In this document: positions 56,119 through 64,000 of the stretch, piece by piece
How positions within the stretch are numbered: the stretch's first letter is position 1
Layout of the letters: the number at the start of each line of letters is the position of its first letter
Assembly: GCA_010093685.1 (NCBI GenBank)
Contig: MU006239.1
Location: forward strand, 629,530-693,529
Origin: Ophiobolus disseminans
Lineage: Eukaryota; Ascomycota; Dothideomycetes; Pleosporales; Phaeosphaeriaceae
Direction: 5' to 3'
DNA: 64,000 bases
The notes under the pieces: model-generated
Databases searched by the model: none
The model's input: only the letters and a program-made list of their open reading frames with translations
What the model was told of the DNA's origin: nothing
Program-made: the position numbers and the translations under genes

Positions 56119-59100
56119 GGAAGTTTTATTTTAGCTAAACCTCTGTCGCGGAGCAAAAGATCAATCTCTAGCTCCACGCGCTAGTAGATATATACACACG
56201 TACACCACGCGACAACTTCATTATCACTTTGCAATTTTGAAGTCACAGCGTGGCATACCTTGGCGTACTTCGATCCTCTAGTGTCTCCTTTATAGCCAAT
56301 CTCCGCACTCTTTTAGTACTGGCTCTGCGCTATTGTTTAGATGATGAGAAGATTTGAGCTTACTCTTGTAGATCCATGGCATGGCGCTCATGTCGGTGAT
56401 CTAGTTCATAGGCGTTAGCACTTTATCGCCGCGTCCAAACGTTGCCGTAACGCGCCAAAAGTCTTTCGCAGTTCGCACGTCGTCTTGACGACATTGCCGC
56501 ACCAAAAATATGCACTCGGGCCGTATCCATCTTTGTCCCCAGCCTGATCTATCGAAAATCAATACTTCGTTTCCCTCAAGGACACTAACACCGCTGTACG
56601 CCATATCACCGCTCAACACTGACTTCCTGCCCTTCAGGAATTTCCTACTTACATACGTTCACACAACACTTTGTATCCGCTTGCTGTACCATTGCTCTGC
56701 TTTTTGCGGAACCTAGTTTTTGCGGTACATGATGATTTCGCTGGGGTTAGTGATCAAATTTAGATGCATTGCTATTACAAGTGAGGTCTTTGCTGACAAC
56801 TATATGCGATGCAATTGCAGTCATCTTGGGTTCCATTCAGGGTGATGGTACTGGTTTTCGCGATACATGGTAGCGGAGAAGCAAGGTATTCACAACGCTC
56901 AAATTACTGAATCAAATCTAGACCGCCGTGGCACGTGTGCATACTGTTTCGATGCTTATACGCAGCCAACAGCCTCAAGTTACTTGCTCCAGGACTAGAG
57001 ACTAATTTAAAAAGGCCGAAATGTCTCCTGTAGACGACGCTGAGACGACGATGTTGAATTTTATGAGATCTTTGTCCTCATCCTTGTGAAGTAGCAGCTA
57101 TTCGGCCCTACTATTATGGAGTGCCCACGCGATCATCCTGTCCTATCCGCATCGCCTTCAATGTAGTGAAAACGCCACTTAATCTGCACAAAGGTGCTTA
57201 TTCTTCGCTGCTGCTCATCTGCACAGCTTGACAAGCTTGTCATCGTTCGGCGACACCGGGATGCTGGCGTTGAGTGCAAGCGATAGAAGGTATGCTAGTC
57301 TACACGCAACATACATGCCACAAGCTTTGAGTTTGTATTTCATCCGGAAGGACTATAGAGATTAGAATGTTGCGGAGGACGGTGTTAGTGCTTCATCCAG
57401 GCGGCGGACGATCATTTGTGTTGTATAAGAGTGCGACTACTGAGTTTGCACGCTTCCGCCTGGACATGTGATGAAAGGCACAAGTTTTAGCATGATGATG
57501 TATTGTGTGTATGTTCTATCGTACGGAGTGAGTAGATGGAGATGGAAACAGGCTAAGCCCAAAAAGGCTAGATAGCCAAGCATACGCTCATAGGAGCAGG
57601 TACCTCAGGGCTATTGAACAACATGAGATATAGCTTTAGTCGTGCGTGCCGTAGGGTTGGATTCAATGCGACGTATAAGCGGTGTTGTGCCCGTCAGTGT
57701 TTGGTGAATACGGTAGGATTAGGATTTCTTGGCTGTACCGTGTATATTGCTATCATGACCGGGCCGTTGCTAGGGTATGAGCTTTACATGTACGAGGTAA
57801 TAAGACACGAAGTACGCGTGATCACGTGAGGGGTATCGGAGCACCAAGCTGGAATCGGCATTTTCCTCCGGAAAGTAACTTGATCTATTCTAGTTCAGCT
57901 GACAGGATCCAGGAGCCTCCTCATTGGCTAGCTAAAAACACGCAGAGTGGGCAACTCGCAAATACACAAAGAACTGACTGCAGGGTTCTTGCATAGCGCT
58001 AGGCATGATCATGGGAGTATTAAGTTAGCCCTTGTGCAGTCTCATGTTGCAGAAAGACACAAGGAGACCGCAAAGACACAACGATGTCTTACGAGATGCC
58101 CTTAGTCAGGGTGCACAATGGCAGGATGCAACTGTGTTGCATCGCGTCGGCCACGGACAGGATGCAGATGACCTGGAGCGGGTTACAGGGCGTGGTATCT
58201 TGGGACATGATATACACGGGTGGAAGAATGTGGATCAGAATGCACGCGGGTGGGATACCCAGCGTCATAACGTACGCGTGTGAAACATCCCCAGGAGGGT
58301 TGCACGTGAGCAGGATAAATCCGGTGGGAAGGATCATCACGTCACTGCAATTGGCCGGATGTAAGTCAATTTATAGTCTAAGCAAAAAGTCGTGACTAAT
58401 AAGTGGCACGAAGTGATTGGTAACAACCACATCGGTCTTTACCTTAACGCAGTGTCGGGGACAGTATGTATGGGGCACGTTAAATCCAACATCGATGGAA
58501 CATTGGGAATCGCGGTGATGGATCTGGATGGAGCGGATACCAGTATGAACGGACTTGACAAGGAGTATGATCTCTTTGCGTGGTTTGGATGGGAGGAATA
58601 CGTTATTCACGTGTATGTGAAGCTGGTTGAGTGAGGGAACCAAGCTCGAGCAGGGTTAGAGCGGTTAGCGGTCAGGCTGGGAAGTTGCAAGCATCAGAAC
58701 TCCATAGGATATTGAGGAAATGGTTGTCTGGGAAGAATAATAAGGTTTCATAGGCTGCAAAGGTGTTTTGAATTCACAATAACATTAGAGGTAGACTTTC
58801 TTTAATCGAGAGAATGGTGCGACTGTGTCAGTGGTATTGTCTGCTGCTATTTGAGAGGGATCTTGTCGTGATGCCCTCGCTGTATGCTAGCTTTACGCAT
58901 TGCGATGAGACGGAATGTCATGCCCGTTTTACCTAGAGCATAATTACCAAGTTTACATCGAGTTCGGATAGGCAACAGGCATAGATCTTCGCAACACGTA
59001 GCTACCTAAGGCGCAAAAGGTGTCTTGCGAATGGGCGGTCAGGTTTTGCATGCGTAGGTCGACGGAGGTGATCGCGCGACGCGGTCCGAGGCTGTTATGT

Positions 59101-59529
59101 TCCCGACATCTCGCGCCGGCTCCGCTACAGTGCGATAGGGAGTACAACTGCTGGAGCACTGGAAAGTGCTGTCGGAGTAGCATCCCGCCAGACTTGCCAG
59201 AAAGCCCGTCGCAAACATAGAAGCTTGGTTCTTTCGCGCCGAACTCGCTTCGCAGTCGGTGTCGCATGAAGCGCCACGACCTTGCAGGTACTTAGAGACG
59301 AACAGTAAAAGTGAACCAAGAAGTCAAGACCAATAGGGAGTCGTCGATAGAGAGTGGTTCAGTCTACGCGATCAGCCGGCTGAACTACAGCGAGGCTGGT
59401 AGAAGAAGATGATACAGTAAATTTTAAACTCGTCGCGTACAAGTGGGTCGTCTAAAGAAAGGCAACGCCAATTTACTCACAAACTGCGGGTTCAGCTAAG
59501 GTACCGAGCTGTTAAATCTGGGTAGGCTG
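56119..59529. other. Long region without a supported gene
   Basis: A 72-codon minus frame at 56401-56619 (FDRSGWGQRWIRPECIFLV) may be a fragment. Two neighbouring plus frames at 58084-58395 and 58392-58634 (103 and 80 codons, the latter with IGLYLNAVSGTVCMGHVKSN) have protein-like composition but no known motif. The remainder shows nothing. Confidence 0.3.
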
Positions 59530-60168
59530 AGTGGGCCTACTCCAAGCGTCTCACCCGCCGGGCCGCTATTTTCGCCCACGCTAACTCGGCCCAGATATCC
59601 ACCTGAAGGCGCCCATTCTGACGGCTCTGAAGAGCTCTCTGCACTTCAGCCAAGGCGATTCGCAATTGCTATCCGCTGACGGTTACTGGACTCTACCACC
59701 TACTATGACAAACGCGCTTGTCATCTCGCGACCCTGCCACTTGCCGGCGAGCCGTCAGACCGCCGAGCGCCGTCGCCAACACGCCCACGTACTGAAGCAA
59801 ACCGCTATACGACTGCACTACATACACATCGATGGGGTGCATCACTTCCTCGCCGACTTAGAGGCGCTCCTCCACACGGTCAAAACTGTGCGTTAATAGC
59901 AGACGGAAACACACTAGAGGTTGCTAGGCTATGTGTTCTCGTACGTTGCTAAGAGAACCGGCGGCACGGCGCCTTTGACAGCAGAGAAGAGAAGGGCAAG
60001 TGAGTCGCAGATTGAGCACGCGCATACGGTACTGACTTTGACAGCCTCTGCCTTAGATAGCTTAGGTATTCTCCCTCGCGTTGCAGCTGAGCACCGCGCG
60101 ACGGCACCTCGATTGTCCATCGCCTGGTCTGGCTCCCTAGCTCGCGATTTCAAAGCCGGCGAGATGTG
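59530..60168 (+). pseudogene. Unknown helical protein gene with four or five TAG/TAA codons
   Basis: One plus frame runs about 210 codons from a TGA at about 59527 to TGA at 60166-60168. TAA near 59585, TAA-TAG at about 59893-59898 and TAG near 59914 are its only breaks, each one C-to-T step from Gln. The sequence is helical (HIDGVHHFLADLEALLHTVK; SQIEHAHTVLTLTASALDSL) with an N-terminal YWTLPPTMTNALVIS. No ATG near the beginning is obvious, so an upstream exon may be lost. Family unknown. Confidence 0.4.
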
Positions 60169-60403
60169 AGTGCACTGGCGAGAAGGCAACAGCCACTGTA
60201 TGGAAGAAACAAGTATGGCGCGAGGCAAATCGCAGGCCTAATGCCAGTAGTCTTGTGTGAAGGCGAGGCAGGGTTTCAGGGCAGCTACATGGAATCAGAA
60301 AATGGTGTACGGTCCCAACGTCACGCTTCTATGCAAGGTCCGGGTATGTTGGCGATCAGCGAGCCATCCCGTGGTGTTGCCAAACCTGGCACTCCTCTCG
60401 AGC

Positions 60404-60799
60404 TTAAGACGAGCCTCGTAAAGTTGTCTGGTAGTTGCGGCGACGAGCGCATTGGCTGGCGGGTGAGACAACGTCCCGCGCACCAAGAGCTGCCGAGCAG
60501 GCTTGACGAGGCAGAATTTTCTTATTACGCATCAACCGCGTCACCACTTCGGCCAACAACGCCTCGTCAGCTTCTATCTTCTTTGCGTACTCCTCACGCG
60601 TACGATCCAACGACTCCCAAGACATGTTCACGCACGGACGCCCGATGCGCGTGCACTCAGAACACTTTAGCCGGCCAGCCATAACGAAACAATTCTTAGA
60701 ATGGAGAAGACAATAATCACAATCAACGGAGGACAAAGAACCGTTGCGTTGAATTTCAAGAGCAAGGCGAAGTTGGTTCTGACGGGAACTGGAAGCCAT
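60404..60799 (-). CDS. Cysteine-motif/coiled-coil fungal orphan protein, truncated C-terminus
   Basis: ATG 60799 (ASSSRQNQLRLALEIQRNGS) leads to a cysteine module, DCDYCLLHSKNCFVM then KCSECTRIGRPCVNMSWESL, and a coiled coil (REEYAKKIEADEALLAEVVT; RLMRNKKIL). This is a common, often repeated orphan family of Pleosporales and Helotiales. Two CxxC pairs could bind zinc. After NKKIL the sequence departs from the family's usual continuation of the coiled coil, suggesting a frameshift near 60525 and a false C-terminus to 60404. Function unknown; the multicopy habit suggests association with repeats. Confidence 0.6.
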   Translation of the reverse strand: MASSSRQNQLRLALEIQRNGSLSSVDCDYCLLHSKNCFVMAGRLKCSECTRIGRPCVNMSWESLDRTREEYAKKIEADEALLAEVVTRLMRNKKILPRQACSAALGARDVVSPASQCARRRNYQTTLRGSS

Positions 60800-61350
60800 G
60801 GTTCCTGACCCCACTCGCAGGGCGGATCTGCTAGCTTCGCCATGGTTCATGCGCACATTGACGGGCGAAGGGTTCACTGATGCCGTGAAAGATCCATCAC
60901 ACGGAGGATACCATATTCAGGCCAGTGAATGGGACGAAGAAGCTCTCCGCGATGGCAGCCGCGGGGCAGCTGGGGGCGCGAGGGATGAAGTGCGACACGT
61001 TGTGGTCGGGGCCTTGCGAACGGGGATGCTGAGAGTGATTTTGCGGTTGTAGACTGGCAGCGTCCCTCCTGGTGGGCTATACCTTGTAGTGGTATTGAGC
61101 AACGTACTCAACAAGTAACAAGGCGTAGCCAGAACTCACTATTGCAGTTGTTGTGGTAATTGCTTCTCCCACTCAGGCGCTAAGACGTGCGGATGACGCA
61201 CTCATTTCTAGGGGCCAGAGCGCCGGCTCACCATGATGCGCTGGGTCTCAAGGGCATCGTGTGGTGCGAAGACAGGATTCGGGAAGGTCGAGGTGACTGA
61301 GTTTTGACGCCACATCGCTGAGCAGTAAGCGCTGAAGGTCGAGATCCGCC
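60800..61350. other. No supported gene
   Basis: Probable shared upstream region of two divergent genes. Confidence 0.3.
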
Positions 61351-62985
61351 TTGGCATGTGTTGTATATCTCTTCCATCCACAATGTCGCGAGACGCTCCT
61401 TTGGACGTGCATCGGTGATAGAATTTCGGATGATGGCTGGCTTCTACGATTTGCGTCCGCTTTGTCACACTACAGCCGGGAAGCACCAACACCAGAATCG
61501 TTAATGGCAGCGTCCGAGAAAAGTTTCAGGACAATCATGGTTGTGTTGTGGGCCGGTACGCGAGTGAGGTGTTTCTTTCCCTACCTGCAACGTTTACCCA
61601 CTGAGCTTTGCTTGGAAGTGTTTGGAATGCTGCTCAATAGTCCGGGCGGCAACATTCTCTTCTACTCCGAAGCACTCCACGTACTTCAGAAACTGCAAAT
61701 GTCGCCAGAAGACAGATACAGCGTTCCATGTAGTGGTCCGTTATTTGTGCGTTGGATCACCGTCGGGAAGACGTCATACCTTGCCGGTCTGTACGATAAG
61801 AAGGTGTCGGGATCTTCTTTAATCAAAGCGGCGGATAAGGACTGGGATCATGTGGTTCTCCGGTGGAACGACTTTGGCGTAACGTATGCGACCTGTGTCG
61901 ACTCTCGTTCAGCCCCACATATTGCTGCCGGGTCTGGCTACCTTCAGGTCTTGCGCCGATGCGGAAGGATATGGATATCGATGGAGGTACGGCAAATCAC
62001 AACGCATGTAATCCACTCTAACAATACTTAGGGCCTACTAGTTTCTCACATCGATCAATCCTAACAGCCTTCTGCTTGCTTCCGATTAAATAATTGTACG
62101 CAACTTCCACTGAACTCTCTCCCAGACAGACCGTGTGGTAGGAGAGACATGATCGGCTCCTACTCATCGTTAAAAGGGACAACTTGCATATCTGTGGCCC
62201 ATCGCAACTGGAACATCCAAGCCATTCGTTTCCACAAAGCCGAAGAGGATACTGCTCTTGTGTACACGGCAGCACCTAGTGACGCCACATGGACCCACTG
62301 TCCAATCGCAAATACAGAGCGCATTGAAGCGATATGGGGTATACTCAACACAAGCAATAGGAGTGGTTTGGTGGTAGGTACATATGTATGTGAGATCACG
62401 CACTGAACTGACGAATGTATCCAGGTGAAAATATCACACAAGCTAGTTTGGCTGAGCAGCTACATCGATCAAAGCCATCCTTAGGACTGCTTCGTAATTG
62501 CGATTCCCTCCACGGAAGCTATTTATCATGGTGTCGCCACCAAGAATCAACAAGTACTTGGTCCTATACCCGACCTTCCAGCTCCAGATCAGTACTTTAA
62601 CCTCATGTACCCTAAGACACACGGATATCCTGATCCTACTAGCCTCACGATCAATGCGCTATAGTCTTGCTCTACAGCATCATTAGACGGTGTGCGCAGA
62701 GTACGAACGAGTAGTCGTGGAGGCATTCACTTGGAGTACGACAGCATCGCTTGGTCTTTAGGCGATTTTCGTTTATCTGAAGCATCGAAATAGACGGATT
62801 TTCCACAATGGGTGAGAATATCATTCACCATTAATTCAAGACAACGCGTTGAGTTCTACGTCAAGAAGGACGAGCGTGCTATTCAAATGAGGCGCATGAA
62901 GGGCTACATCATTGTGTAGTTTCACCAGAATGATGTACTTGTGCAGATTGAAGATTCACTCGTCCTTAATTGATCGAGAAAATTG
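61351..62985 (+). pseudogene. F-box-like protein gene, damaged
   Basis: The first frame (61351-62031) contains LQRLPTELCLEVFGMLLNSP near residue 80, an F-box-like start (LPxEL…I), then a C-terminal part with WDHVVLRWNDFGVTYAT. The next segment (62149-62406: SYSSLKGTTCISVAHRNWNI, TERIEAIWGI) and a third (62440-62970: YPDPTSLTINAL, GDFRLSEASK, MRRMKGYIIV) continue a beta-rich domain typical of large fungal F-box/orphan proteins. Frames change near 62030 and 62410. Isolated TAG codons occur near 62470, 62670, 62790 and 62918, the last three within otherwise clean frame. F-box proteins recruit substrates to SCF ubiquitin ligases; the family here is inferred. Confidence 0.5.
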
Positions 62986-63241
62986 ACTCACAAATGTAAA
63001 TCTCTCCATTCCAGCGTGCGGCACTTCAAAGGGTCGGCACTCTGGTCGACCAGATTGGGCCATTAGAACCTGAAGTATAGTATCTTTTATACGTAGCGTC
63101 ATACTTCAAGCTATGCGCTTATTACCATTTGAGTACGGCAACTCGGCGTAAGCATACCCGTCTATATCTGCATCTCTGATGTCCAGGCATAGCTTTAGGG
63201 ATCTATGTGGGTCAGGGTATAGAGTGTGACCATGTCCGATT
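62986..63241. other. Short spacer, nothing seen
   Basis: Separates two convergent damaged genes. Confidence 0.3.
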
Positions 63242-64000
63242 CTAATCTGCCGGACGGTACCTCTGCTGCCGGCTTCTTAACCCAAACGGAGCAATCGGCC
63301 TCTCGAGTGCCTCGATCCGTACCACCTGCGCCACCACCCACGCGCCTAGTTGTACCTTCATCTCCTCCACGATTCGACTCTCGGTCTTGGTCTCGATCGA
63401 TACAGCGATAGGTCGAGCGCGCAGACCCTCGTAACCCACGTGGTTGATGGAATCGGTCGACATGCCGAGTAGGGATGATATAATGTCACGCGATGGACTG
63501 AAAGGCTCGAGGTGAGTGATATAATCCACGATCTTGCCAGTTGTGAGGCTGTTCGAATGTGTGGGGCGATGTTCCGGTGTGGTTCTGGCTGCAGTTCTGG
63601 ATGGCGTCACTCTGGTCAGCGAAGCTTTTTGAGTATCTCAAGCCGTGGACGGGCCGAAGAGTACTTACACGCTTCGGAACCCAACTCTCGTCTCATCGTT
63701 TCCCAACGCCAGCTCCAGCACCTTGGTGTGCACGCGATTGTTCCACTCGGTCTTATGGTCCCAGTTCACCGAACATCGGTGCGACAGCGAAACGATGTCC
63801 TGTATTATCCGTAGCTCGCACAGCAGCTCGTCTACTGGCCTTTCGTCCGATTTGTCGAACTGGTCCTGCTTCACCCTGCCTATGTCCGCCTCCGCCAGCC
63901 GTTGTTTGAGTTTTGCAGGTACCACAGGCCCGTCGCCAGCATTCTCCAGCTTCTTCAAAAGCGAAAGCCCGTTTTCACCGAGTTGCTCCCGTTTCAAAGC
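63242..64000 (-). CDS. PD-(D/E)XK nuclease-like fungal protein, partial at the right edge
   Basis: The first visible exon runs from beyond 64000 to 63669 (EKLENAGDG-like LLKKLENAGDGPVVPAKLKQ; EWNNRVHTKVLELALGNDET, RVGFRSV). A 57 nt intron (63668-63612, GTAAGT donor, GCTGAC branch, CAG acceptor) joins in frame to KIVDYITHLEPFSP (conserved Asp), HVGYEGLRARPIAVSIETKT (E-x-K) and VQLGAWVVAQVVRIEAL. These are the marks of the fungal PD-(D/E)XK nuclease-like family, the same as 13178-14330. The C-terminus ends early at 63242 with RSRQQRYRPAD, where about 80 further residues are usual, so the last part may be frameshifted. The N-terminus lies outside. Confidence 0.8.

Noticed and set aside
60166..60684. 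172-codon plus-strand ORF
   Set aside because: It overlaps the recognisable cysteine/coiled-coil protein on the minus strand and has no motif of its own.
1..64000. A Starship-type giant mobile element
   Set aside because: HET, NOD-like and orphan genes resemble its cargo, but no tyrosine-recombinase captain gene or element boundary is seen.

Overview
The window looks like repeat-rich accessory DNA of a filamentous ascomycete, most likely a dothideomycete. The signs are short 46-58 nt introns with GTATGT or GTAAGT donors, HET-domain and NACHT/NB-ARC-type allorecognition genes, fungal PD-(D/E)XK-like orphan proteins, pogo/Fot1 and hAT DNA transposons, a Copia element and fragments of a telomere-linked RecQ helicase. 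No bacterial or viral operon layout, rRNA or convincing tRNA is present. The organism is inferred from gene families, not from a marker gene.

Layout. 1-261 is the end of a tetratricopeptide gene. About 1.2-2.1 kb carries a decayed family B DNA polymerase on the minus strand, with an unidentified frameshifted relic divergent from it. 5.5-8.1 kb is one 870-codon frame broken 38 times, almost only by TAG/TAA. 9.3-10.5 kb and 15.6-16.8 kb are intron-containing genes with the same kind of break. 13.2-14.3 kb is a broken PD-(D/E)XK-like gene. 17-21.2 kb holds RecQ-type helicase debris and a HET gene, 21.6-23.8 kb a complete pogo/Fot1-type transposon, and 24.1-24.9 kb a cysteine-rich secreted protein gene whose inverted second copy lies at 32.1-32.8 kb. 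Between these copies sits a Copia element (24919-30446) with identical LTRs and a 5 bp target duplication, followed by a solo LTR. 33154-36495 is a hAT element with an 8 bp target duplication. 37.8-38.8 kb is a HET/P-loop gene relic. 39.1-40.9 kb is a coiled-coil gene split by a 392 bp miniature LTR element. 41-42.1 kb is an Hsp70-like relic. 43.5-43.8 kb is an old LTR beside a pogo fragment. 45.8-46.2 kb is a small intact orphan gene. 47.2-50.3 kb is a RecQ helicase relic next to more helicase-gene and pogo debris. 51.1-52.1 kb and 54.9-56.1 kb are intron-containing genes, the second an apparently intact FtsJ/RrmJ-like methyltransferase. 59.5-63 kb holds three further damaged or small genes, and the right edge enters a second PD-(D/E)XK-like gene.

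How it fits together. There is no pathway here. The window is a mosaic of transposons, incompatibility/immune-type genes and candidate effector genes, most of them inactivated by C-to-T or G-to-A changes typical of repeat-induced point mutation (RIP). The clearest oddity is that the Copia copy has identical LTRs with unmutated CpA sites, yet about 27 TAG/TAA codons in its polyprotein. It seems to have inserted already broken. The miniature LTR element shares its primer-binding site and polypurine tract with that Copia family and so is a likely passenger of it.
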